DNA of 64,000 nt from Triticum aestivum (Eukaryota > Streptophyta > Magnoliopsida > Poales > Poaceae): positions 473,529,037 to 473,593,036 of the forward strand of contig NC_057800.1 in the NCBI RefSeq assembly GCF_018294505.1. The letters run 5' to 3'. Under the pieces are notes generated by a model, which was given only the letters and a program-made list of their open reading frames with translations, searched no databases and was not told where the DNA came from. Each line of letters begins with the position of its first letter. The first letter of the stretch is position 1. Positions 56,223 to 64,000 of this stretch are shown in pieces. The position numbers were made by a program, and so were the translations under genes.

Positions 56223-57921
56223 TGTTGGGGAACGTTGCAGAAAACAAAAAAATTTCCTACGTTTCACCAAGATCAATCTATGGAGTCAACTAGCAACGAG
56301 AGGAGAGTGCATCTACATACCCTTGTAGATCGCGAGCGGAAGCATTCAAGAGAACGGGATGATGGAGTCGTACTCGCCGTGATCCAAATCACCGATGACC
56401 AAGTGCCGAACGGACGGCACCTCCGTGTTCAACACACGTACGGAGCAGATGATGTCTCCTCCTTCTTGATCCAGCAAGGGGGAAGGAGAGGTTGATGAAG
56501 ATCCAGCAGCACGACGACGTGGTGGTGGATGCAGCAATGATCGCAGCAAGGCTTCGCCGAGCTTCTGCGAGAGGGAGAGGTGTAGCAGGGGAGAGGGAGG
56601 CGCCAAGACTTGAGGTGTGGCTACCCTCCCTCCCCCCCTTTATATAGGCCCCCTGGGGGGCACCGGCCTTGGAGATGGGATCTACCAAGGGGGGGGCAAG
56701 GGGGGTGGAGTGCCCCCCAAGGCAAGTGGAGGTGCCCCCCACCCTAGGGTTTCCAACCCTAGGCGCAGGGGGGCCCAAGGGGGGCGCACCAGCCCACTAT
56801 GGGCTGGTTCCCCACCCCACTTCAGCCCATGGGGCCCTCCAGGATGGGTGGCCCCACCTGGTGGACCCCCGGGACCCATCCGGTGGTCCCGGTACAATAC
56901 CGGTGACCCCAAATCTTTCCCGATGGCCGAAACTACACTTCCTATATATAATTCTTCGCCTCCGGACCATTCCGGAACTCCTCGTGACGTCCAGGATCTC
57001 ATCCGGGGCTCCGAACAACTTTCGAATTACTGTATACTCATATCTCTACAACCCTAGCATCACCGAACCTTAAGTGTGTAGACCCTACGGGTTCGGGAGA
57101 CACGTAGACATGACCGAGACGGCTCTCCGGCCAATAACCAACAGCGGGATCTGGATACCCATGTTGGCTCCCACATGCTTCTCGATGATCTCATCGGATG
57201 AACCACGATGTCAAGGATTCAAGCAACCCCGTATACAATTCCCTTTGTCAATCGGTACGTTACTTGCCCGAGACTCGATCGTCGGTATCCCAATACCTTG
57301 TTCAGTCTCGTTACTGGCAAGTCACTTTACTCGTACCGTAATGCATGATCCCGTGATCAACCACTTGATCACTTTGAGCTCATTATGATGATGCATTACC
57401 GAGTGGGCCCAGAGATACCTCTCCGTCATATGGAGTGACAAATCCCAGTCTCGATTCGTGCCAACCCAATAGACAGTTTCGGAGACACCTGTAATGTACC
57501 TTTATAGTCACCCAGTTATGTTGTAACGTTTGGCACACCCAAAGCACTCCTACGGTATCCGGGAGTTGCACAATCTCATGGTCTAAGGAAATGATACTTG
57601 ACATTCAGAAAAGCTACAGCAAACGAACTACACGATCTTTGAGCTAAGCTTAGGATTGGGTCTTGTCCATCACATCATTCTCCTAATGATGTGATCCCGT
57701 TATCAATGACATCCCCATGTCTATAGCCAGGAAACCATGACTATCTGTTGATCAACGAGCTAGTCAACTAGAGGCTCACTAGGGACACATTGTGGTCTAT
57801 GTATTCACACATGTATTATGATTTCCGGATAATACAATTATAGCATGAATAATAGACAATTATCATGAACAAGGAAATATAATAATCATTTTATTATTGC
57901 CTCTAGGGCATATTTCCAACA
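56223..57921 (-). repeat. 5' LTR of D, uninterrupted
   Basis: 1699 bp. It contains the unbroken counterpart of the LARD F insertion site near 56970 (single ATTCC). Ends TGTTGGAAATATGCCC and CGTTCCCCAACA on the minus strand. Confidence 0.93.
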
Positions 57922-57926
57922 ATGGC

Positions 57927-58000
57927 CGTAGGCGCGGCTCTAACTGTCCATGCACAGGTAAAGGGGTACAAAAGAGAGCCCCTACTTTTGTGCACCGACA
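57927..58000 (-). repeat. 3' LTR of C, second part
   Basis: Continues the LTR of C after D and its target duplication. It ends CACCGACA and matches 61264-61337 closely. Confidence 0.85.
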
Positions 58001-58014
58001 GGAGCCCCCGGGCC
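58001..58014 (-). promoter_or_regulatory. Polypurine tract of C
   Basis: On the minus strand GGCCCGGGGGCTCC precedes TGTCGGTG. The same pattern GGGGCTAC then TG occurs in E. Confidence 0.6.
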
Positions 58015-58208
58015 TGGGCCATACATAAGCGCGACGCGTTGTTGGGCTAGGCCCAAAACGGTGCGCGGACATGCAGGGCCGAGTTTTTACTACTGTAACT
58101 CCCTCGCCCGTCGCACTTCCCCATGACCCACGTTGAATGCGTGGTGTGGGGGTAATGCGTGGGGGCAGTTGCTGCCCTCATGTGTCACATCATGGTAAAG
58201 ATGCGGCT

Positions 58209-58228
58209 CACGTGTTCCCCATAAAAAG
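58209..58228 (+). promoter_or_regulatory. G-box and TATA-like motif upstream of B3-like ORF
   Basis: CACGTG at 58209-58214 and CATAAAAAG at 58220-58228, about 460 bases before ATG 58686. Promoter-like, untested. Confidence 0.4.
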
Positions 58229-58685
58229 AGGAAGACGCAGGGGCGCGACTCATTTATTGAGTGTACTCGGGTCGTGGCCTTCGAGGCGCCCGTGCCCTAC
58301 GATCACAGGGTGGAAAAGGGCCGCCTCACTCGTCCCCTCGATTTCTGTTTGCTCGCCATGTGTCCCCCATGCTTTGAAGATGGTAGGCGGTGGGTGTGGG
58401 TCTTGAATGACGAGGCGGGACACCGGGCGCTGATGATTGGAGCAGCGGGTCGCTCTCGATTCCCTGCACTCCTGATGGCCGGATTGGTTGAGTGGGGCGG
58501 CCGAGCCCCGACCCTCGCCTTCATAAGAAGGGGAAGGGGGGATGGCACCCCTCAATATTTCCCCATCTGCCTCCTTCCACCTTGGCTCCTCCCTTTCTTC
58601 CTCTATGGAGAGAAGGTGCGCCGGTGCTTCGACGGTGGCGACGAGGGTCTCCGCTCGATAGCGTGCCCCTCCTTCCCAAGAATTC

Positions 58686-59255
58686 ATGGCGGCGGAGCCG
58701 TCCATGAGGGGAAGGGGGAGGGAGCGAGGCCAAGGTCGCCTGGTGCTCGGGGAAGAGGAGGACGGGGTGGCGCACCGGTCTCACCTCCACCGGCGGGCCC
58801 TCCCCCAATGGAGGGCCACATCGGGGACCGGCCCCGCAAGTTCTTCATCAAGCAACACCGGCCAGCACGCCGTCGTCTTCGTCTCCCTATCCCATTCGCT
58901 CGGGAGATGGAGCCCGACCCACCACACTTTGAGATTGCATATGAGGGGCTACGGGAATGGCGGCACGCAAGTTGATGTCAATTTTCCTGCCCCCCGCGTG
59001 ATGTATCTTCGTCGCAGATGGAAGACCTTCGCTCGTATCCACAGCCTGGAGACGGGGCTCGTTCTCTATTTCAAGCTAATGGAGAATGGCCTGCTCTCTT
59101 TCAAAGTCTTTGTAGACTGTGGGACTCGCCTAAAGTGCTACGTGGAGATCTCCTCCGATGATGAAGACTCTTCCTCAAGCGGGATTGACGAGGACGACAG
59201 CGACAGCGCCGACGAGGGTGTCGAGCGGGGGAACGCCAACTCCGACTCTGACTGA
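58686..59255 (+). pseudogene. B3-like DNA-binding protein, antisense ORF of element C, frameshifted
   Basis: ATG 58686 begins MAAEPSMRGRGRERG and a Gly/Arg-rich lead. Read through two frames it gives a full B3-type domain. First half, frame of ATG 58808: PRKFFIKQHRP, RRLRLPIPFAREM, FEIAYEGLREWRHAS, ending at a stop at 58975. Second half, frame ending 59255: VDVNFPAPRVMYLRRRWK, TFARIHSL, LYFKLMENGLLSFKVF, then an acidic Ser/Asp tail (SSDDEDSSSS). One frameshift near 58970 separates them, and another lies near 58720-58790 if 58686 is the start. B3 domains bind DNA in plant transcription factors. It runs opposite to C, next to its 3' LTR. Domain call is by eye. Confidence 0.6.
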
Positions 59256-59857
59256 CCGCATCAACCCTGCCTTGGCCACGTGCCCTACCGAGGGTCTTCC
59301 TCGTCAAGCTCTCCATTGGCGCGTTCCTCGTTGCTCCTTTCTTTCCTTCACCTGCCACACGTGGGAGGAAAAGGGAAAGAACGGGGATCACGAGGCACTT
59401 ATCTCTTTTTAGTTTTTAAGCCTATGGGCCTTTGTAAGATTTAAGTCTCGTAACCCCCTTGCTTATGTATGCATTCCGTACGAATTGTACTTGTAAGCAA
59501 CATATTAATGAAGAGAAGTCTGTTTGCCGGGTTTTGTTTGTGCGTGGGCGAGGGCCACACCAAGGAACGAGTCCTCGTTATCTTAAGATAAACATTGTAC
59601 CCCAGCAACAGGCCTTGCCGTCTTTCTACTCTATAGCTCGGCTACACTCACGCCCTTGGCAGAGGTAGGGGCTAACTAGGATTAGGCCCTCCGCTCGTCC
59701 CCTTCCCATCGCACTACAACCAATTTCTGGTCCAAAGTAAGGTTTTCGGACACGGGACAGAGGGAGCAAGATGGTATGAGAGCGAGCGAAGTCTCGTACG
59801 TTTAAGTTTCATACGGAGGCACAGAGTGGGGAAAAAAGACTTATCTGATGTTGCAGC
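59256..59857 (-). other. Rest of retained internal part of C
   Basis: No coding frame. It holds a possible 3' end for the B3-like transcript (ATTAATGAAG near 59507). It ends where E begins. Confidence 0.5.
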
Positions 59858-60343
59858 TGTCGGTGTCAAAACCGGCGGATCTCGGGTAGGGGGTCCCAAA
59901 CTATGTGTCTAAGGTCGATGGTAACAAGAGAGAGGGGACACAATGTTTTACCCAGGTTCAGGCCCTCTCTATGGAGGTAATACCCTACGTCCTGCTTGAT
60001 TGATCTTGATGAATATGAGTATTACAGGAGTTAAACTACCACGAGATCGTAATGGCTAAACCCTAGAGGCCTAGCTTGTATGGTTATGATGATGAGTCTC
60101 TCTCTCTCTCTCTCCGGACTAAGTCCTCCGGTTTATATAGACACCGGGAGGATCTAGGGTTACACAAGGTCCGTTACAAAGAAAGGAATCTACATATTCG
60201 GTCGCGAAGCTTGCCTTCCATGCAAGGAGAATCCTATCCGGACACGGGTGCAGTCTTCGGTCTTCGTATCTTCACAACCCATCAGTCCGGCCCATGGCTA
60301 ACAGGTCGGACGCCCAAGGACCCCTTAGTCCAGGACTCCCTCA
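59858..60343 (-). repeat. 3' LTR of E
   Basis: 486 bp. Contains (TC)9 at 60097-60114 and a TATATAGAC motif near 60135. Confidence 0.6.
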
Positions 60344-60360
60344 GTAGCCCCTGAACCTGG
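60344..60360 (-). promoter_or_regulatory. Polypurine tract of E
   Basis: CCAGGTTCAGGGGCTAC on the minus strand, directly before the LTR start TGAGGGAG. Confidence 0.6.
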
Positions 60361-60771
60361 CTTCAATGACAAGGTATCCGACGTGTAGGCCTGTCTTTAG
60401 CATTGCAAGGTGGATTCCTCCTTCTGAACTCCAAAATAGTCTTTGGACGTATCGACGTGTCCGGACCTGTAACACACACCACACACATAACCGCAGAGAG
60501 AATATAATTTTACACGAGTCTAATCTGCTAACAACTTTTCGTAATATGACATCACATCTGTCCGGTCATAATTTTGAACCGTTTTTTGTCTACCACTCCG
60601 TGTTTTGAGACGCGATTGCCATTGTCACATCTTTTAAAAGAAAGAGATCGTGCCCCCTTATTACGAGATTCTCATCAATACGGGCGTGGGTAACCCAACC
60701 GCGCTGTTTACGCAGCCCTTGGGAATAGGCGAGTTTTAAGGCGAGTAGGAAGGCGTTTGACATTTGCAGCC

Positions 60772-60778
60772 TTTATAA
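60772..60778 (+). promoter_or_regulatory. TATA-like box before antisense ORF of E
   Basis: TTTATAA, 112 bases before ATG 60890. Confidence 0.35.
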
Positions 60779-60889
60779 GGGGATAAAGATTCGTGTCACT
60801 CACCCCTGCCTTCTCCTTCCTCTGCCCATCGATTCTTGAGCTCCAGCACCCAAGCTCTAGCTTCCCCCGCCTGAGAAAGCACTCCAACC

Positions 60890-61253
60890 ATGTCTGGATC
60901 TGGAGCTGGTGGCAAGTGGATGGCCTCCTCTGTTAAGAAGAAAGACATCAAGAAGCTCGAGAGGCCGGATACCTGGCCAAGGAGATCGTTCACCATCTCC
61001 CGGCCGAGGGATAGATCGTCCCTACCCCAAAGCCCCATGAGAGGGTGGTGTTTCTCACACATTTGGTCCGCGGGCTGGGATTCCCTCTCCACCCATTTGG
61101 CCGTGGACTGATGTTTTACTACAGACCGGACTTCCATGATCTAGCCCCCAACTTTATCTCAACAGCTCGGCATTTATAGTCGTCTACAAGGCCTTTCTCC
61201 GTATCCCACCTCACTTCGGCCTATGGCTGAAGACCTTCAATGTAAAGCTGAAG
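60890..61253 (+). pseudogene. Antisense ORF of E, putative gypsy-type transposon domain, truncated
   Basis: ATG 60890 reads MSGSGAGGKWMASSVKKKDIKK, the start of a widespread grass transposon protein (Transposase_28, putative gypsy type transposon). After about 25 codons the frame moves, and the family sequence continues in another frame (AKEIVHHLPAEG, stop, PHERVVFLTHLVRGLGFPLHPF, GLMFYYRPDFHDLAPNFI and, after further changes, PPHFGLWLKTFNVK). It is cut at 61253. On the opposite strand to E, as antisense ORFs are in grass Tat elements such as Grande. Function unknown. Confidence 0.65.
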
Positions 61254-61337
61254 TTGGTATGGCCGTAGGCATGGCTCTAACTATCCACGCACAAGTAAAG
61301 GGGTACGAAAGAGAACCCCTACTTTTGTGCACCGACA
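61254..61337 (-). repeat. 5' LTR remnant of C, 84 bp
   Basis: Matches 22038-22048 plus 57927-58000, ending CACCGACA directly before GCGAT. The rest of the 5' LTR and all of gag-pol were lost. Confidence 0.82.
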
Positions 61338-62609
61338 GCGATGATGACTACGCTCCCACCTATTGCTTCATGGCAAAAGGTGCCAAGGTACTCAAATACC
61401 CCTCCTGTGAATCAAGTGAGGATGAATCTGATGAAAACCTCAAGCCTAGTTATTCTAAACTTGCTAAGATTGCTGTGAAACAACAAAAGGCTTTTGAAAA
61501 GGTTCAAAATATGCTAGATAAAAGCGATGACCTATTGGGTGAAGAAATGGATCGAACTCAAACTCTGAGTGATAATCTTCAAAGACTTTACTGTAAGTTT
61601 GACAACCTTCAAAGTCATCATAACACCTCTTAGCCGATCATGAGAAGCTTTCTTATGAATTTCTTCAAAGAAAGCAAGATCTTGAGAAGCTAAGGGTGAG
61701 TTATGAAGATCTTCGGAAGGAGCGTGCTTCATTGCTTGCTCAACAGATCAGTGCCACTCAGGATGAATTCATTCCACCATGTTTGAAATGCATTGAACGT
61801 GAATCTGCTAATTCTTCACCTGAAAGTTCCAATGCTTCTATTGCTGCAAATTCTTCAACTGTCTCTGCTATCACAAATTCCTCATCTGAAGATACCACTA
61901 GCATCACTTACAATGCAGGCTTGAAGGAATTGAATGTGACAGGCATGTCCAAAAGCTTCAAAGGGCATCAGGCTCTTTGTGATGTGCTTAAAAAGCAGAT
62001 CCTTAACAGGAACCCTAGGAAAGAGGGTATTGCCTTCGAGAGGAAACTCAATGCTGAGCAGTATCCCAAAACCTCATTGGTCGCTGCAAAGGGACCTCCC
62101 GTAGATCCATCCAATTTATCTGGCTTTGCATGTGAATCTTCATATTCTTTTGATGAGTCATTTGACTCCAACTATAAACTGTTCAAAAATCAGAATGGTG
62201 AATTACTTGCTAGATATGTTGGCACTAACTGCAGGAATGGCCCCCTATGAAGAAAATTTGGGTTCCCAAAAGGTGCCTTGAAAGTCTTCAGGTGAATGTT
62301 ATCATGACACCACCTGTGAAGAATAGGAACCCCAGATCAAATTCTTCATATGGACAAAAGTCTTCATATGGATCCAAGTCCTCACATGGACCAAATTCCT
62401 CATATGGATCAAAATCCTCATATGAACATCATCGTGCTAATACTTCTGTTTCACAGGGAAATCCTAAAGGCTATGAATATGTGCATTATTCTTCAAATCA
62501 TTATGTTCATAAGTCCTCGAAGAATTTCTTTGCTTATTCATATGCTTACTCTAACCCCTCTTCTGTGAAACGAAGTGGACTGGCTTCTCTTATGGAGCTC
62601 GCAAAATGA
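61338..62609 (+). pseudogene. gag: gag of element A, 3' part, frameshifted
   Basis: Continues gag of A in the original phase from codon 61343. It holds YCFMAKGAKVLKY, LAKIAVKQQKAFEKVQNML, then TAG at 61631-61633 with a frameshift. The next frame, open to 62250, holds a helical stretch, CLKCIERES, ILNRNPRKEG and GTNCRNGPL. A further frameshift near 62245 leads to MKKIWVPKRCLESLQV and the end at 62609. A five-unit 18-bp repeat (62343-62432) encodes SSYG-type hexapeptides. Matches gag of G throughout. Confidence 0.88.
62343..62432 (+). repeat. Five 18-bp coding repeats (SSYGxK-type) in gag of A
   Basis: Units start at 62343, 62361, 62379, 62397 and 62415, pattern TCnTCAyATGGAnnnAAn. The gag of G has only two similar units. 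Confidence 0.85.
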
Positions 62610-62820
62610 TGAACTCTTTGCCACCCCTCCAAATGTGGGTGGTGAAGAAAAAGAACTAATATCTTATGCAGGGTCAGGTCTCCAAATGAACTTAAATGTA
62701 TGATGAATTTGCTGGAGACCTGAATATGCTTGAAAGGACGCAAGCTAATCATGAAGAAATGAATTTTCATTTCTCACATCCTCATACTGGTATATCTATT
62801 GTACTACTTGATGAAATTCA
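62610..62820 (+). other. gag-pol junction of element A
   Basis: No clear frame; contains the spacer resembling 52.1-52.2 kb of G. Confidence 0.5.
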
Positions 62821-64000
62821 AGTCTGATGAATTTGATGTCATATTCTTCACTGATGAAGTATATGAGTTCGTAAGATGCACTAATTCATCTGCAGGATGA
62901 TCAACCCAAAGCTACCGAGTGGGTCCTCGATAGTGGATGTACAAATCACATGACTGGTGATAGGAAATTATTGATGGATACAACTTTATATCCATCACAT
63001 CTGAAGCATATCGCCTACGCTGACAAAGGAAAAAGCAAGGTATTGGGTCTAGGTAGGGTTGCGATCTCAAAGGATCGACACATGGACAATGTCATGCTTG
63101 TCGAGTCCTTAGGATTCAACCTCATGTCTATCTCAATGCTTTGTGATCTTGATATGGTTGTTGTCCTTGCCAAGTATCGTTGTGTTGTGACCATGGAAAC
63201 TGATCATTCCAAAGTCTTCGAAGGCTTTAGGAGAGGAGACGTGTATATTGTTGATTTGTCTACAAGACCACAACCTACCACATGTCTACTTGCAAAAGCT
63301 TTAGAAGGCTGGTTATGGCATCGACGACTAGGTCATGTAGGCATAAGGAACTTGCACACACTCGCGAAGAAGAAGCATGCCATTGGCATCGAGGGTGTCA
63401 AATTCCTCAAGGATCACCTATGTGGATCTTGTGAAGCTAGAAAGATGACAAAGGCCAAGCATCCCTCAAAGACTATCATGACTACCACTCGTCCATTTGA
63501 ATTGCTTCACATGGATCTCTTCGGCCCTACTCATTATGCCACATTCACTAATGCTACATCTTTATATGGCTTTGTTATTGTTGATGACTATTCTCGTTAC
63601 ACATGGGTGCATATCATCACTTACAAAACTGAAGTGCAGGAAGTCTTCAAACGATTTTCCTCGAGGGCTTCAACAAACTTCAATGTGAAGATCAAGCACA
63701 TTAGAAGTGACAATGGGACCGAGTTCAAGAATACTGGTCTTGATGACTATCTTGATAAACTTGGTATTACTCACAAGTTATTTGCTCCTTATACTCCTCG
63801 GCAAAATTGCGTCGTGGAGCGCAAGAATAGGACTCTTGTTGAGATGGCCCACACTATGCTTGATGAATACAAGACACCTCCTCGCTTCTGGCGTGAGGCA
63901 ATTGATACTGTGTGCCACATCATCAACAGGGTATATCTTCACAAATTCTTCAAAAAGGCCTCATATGAACGCCTCACTGACAACAAACCCAATGTGAGTT
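62821..64000 (+). CDS. pol: Pol of element A: protease end, GAG-pre-integrase and integrase, open to window edge
   Basis: A single frame with no stop from about 62821 to 64000 (roughly 393 codons), running off the edge. Protease motif WVLDSGCTNHMTG at about 62920-62958, then the integrase zinc region WLWHRRLGHVG...CGSCEARK (63313-63444), the core with LLHMDLFGP, VIVDDYSRYTWVH, IRSDNGTEFKNT (63709-63735) and QNCVVERKNR, where C replaces the usual G. The D,D-35-E triad is present. Matches the G segment 50363-51787 closely. Start is not an ATG but a continuation after gag. Whether RT follows is outside the window. Confidence 0.92.

Larger units (their letters stand above)
22049..57921 (-). mobile_element. 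Element D: Angela/BARE1/WIS2-type Copia, host of F and G
   Basis: Flanked by ATGGC on both sides (22044-22048, 57922-57926). On the minus strand it has a 5' LTR at 56223-57921, a primer-binding region, a leader (split by G), gag, pol, purine tract, and a 3' LTR at 22049-36620 (split by LARD F). The LTR ends on the minus strand read TGTTGGAATATGCCC and CGTTCCCCAACA, the known Angela/BARE1 termini. Without its insertions it is about 8.6 kb, the usual size. The polyprotein is broken by at least one deletion, two stops and a frameshift. Confidence 0.93.
59858..61253 (-). mobile_element. Element E: Tat-like Gypsy fragment (3' LTR and antisense ORF)
   Basis: LTR 59858-60343 runs TGTCGGTGTC...CTCCCTCA on the plus strand, so TGAGGGAG...ACACCGACA on the minus. 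A minus-strand purine tract (CCAGGTTCAGGGGCTAC) precedes it at 60344-60360. Then comes an antisense plus-strand ORF. It is cut at 61253 where 84 bp of the C LTR resumes. No target duplication seen. The lineage is inferred from the antisense ORF near the 3' LTR. Confidence 0.6.
20956..61337 (-). mobile_element. Element C: Tat-like Gypsy remnant with antisense B3-like ORF, host of the Angela nest
   Basis: Flanked by GCAAT (20951-20955) and GCGAT (61338-61342), one mismatch. Ends TGTCGG and CCGACA are perfect inverted repeats. The left LTR is 20956-22048 plus 57927-58000 (1167 bp once D and one copy of its target duplication are removed). The right LTR is only 84 bp (61254-61337), cut where it meets E. 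A purine tract next to the left LTR on the minus strand makes that LTR the 3' LTR, so C reads on the minus strand. Its internal part is reduced to 58001-59857; no gag or pol remains. The Tat assignment is inferred from the antisense ORF next to the 3' LTR. Confidence 0.7.
10247..64000 (+). mobile_element. Copia element A, Maximus/SIRE-like, split by nested insertions, right end outside window
   Basis: Parts in order: 5' LTR 10247-11693, primer-binding site 11696-11710, gag 11761-12894, insertion B, gag 20867-20955, insertion C, gag 61338-62609, then pol from about 62821 to the edge. The gag continues in the same codon phase across both insertions once one copy of each target duplication is removed. 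The proteins match those of element G at 41.7-56.1 kb, which is the same family in opposite orientation. Likely target duplication on the left is CACAC (10242-10246); its partner and the 3' LTR are beyond 64000. A is the oldest layer of the nest. Confidence 0.85.

Noticed and set aside
56617..57073. Frames of up to 146 codons in the D LTR
   Set aside because: Lie in a GC-rich LTR stretch and occur in both LTR copies only by homology; no protein similarity.
62343..62432. CRISPR-like short regular repeats
   Set aside because: Coding repeats without spacers, in a plant gag.

Overview
The window looks like a piece of intergenic chromosome from a Triticeae grass (wheat, Aegilops or barley type). 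Nearly every base can be assigned to LTR retrotransposons, including a BARE1/WIS2/Angela-type Copia element, Maximus/SIRE-type Copia elements with an env-like gene, a Sabrina/WHAM-like element, Tat-like Gypsy pieces and two LARD-like elements with 4.1 kb LTRs. Family names are from memory of LTR ends and proteins. The structural calls (LTR pairs, target-site duplications, primer-binding sites, purine tracts) are read directly. I see no intact host gene, rRNA, tRNA or CRISPR array.

Layout. 1-8260: most of a LARD (5' LTR cut by the window edge). 8261-10246: older DNA carrying a pseudogene of a Werner-like 3'-5' exonuclease between two diverged direct repeats. 10247 to beyond 64000: a Maximus-like Copia element A (+ strand) whose gag is split by two insertions only 89 bp apart. 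Insertion B (12895-20866) is Sabrina-like and has gag and protease remnants but no RT. Insertion C (20956-61337) is a Tat-like Gypsy remnant on the minus strand.

C is itself interrupted by D, an Angela-type Copia element (22049-57921, minus strand). D in turn holds LARD F (22812-35668, in the 3' LTR of D) and Maximus-like Copia G (41704-56071, in the 5' leader of D). The internal part of C (58001-59857) carries an antisense ORF with a B3-like DNA-binding domain. Next to it lies E (59858-61253), a piece of another Tat-like element with a different antisense ORF. After C, the gag and pol of A resume and run off the right edge with an open integrase frame.

The nesting is supported by five-base target duplications: CGAGC/TGAGC for B, GCAAT/GCGAT for C, ATGGC for D, ATTCC for F and GTAAG for G. 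The gag frame of A resumes in phase across both B and C, and the sister LTR of D at 56.97 kb preserves the empty site of F. The two N runs (375 and 381 bases) lie in the two LTRs of F; each LTR covers the other's gap and shows that about 69 and 21 bases are really missing.

Most reading frames are broken. Many stops look like CAG to TAG or CGA to TGA changes, as expected from decay of methylated cytosines. The longest intact frames are the gag, integrase, RT/RNase H and env-like ORFs of G, plus the open integrase frame of A at the right edge.
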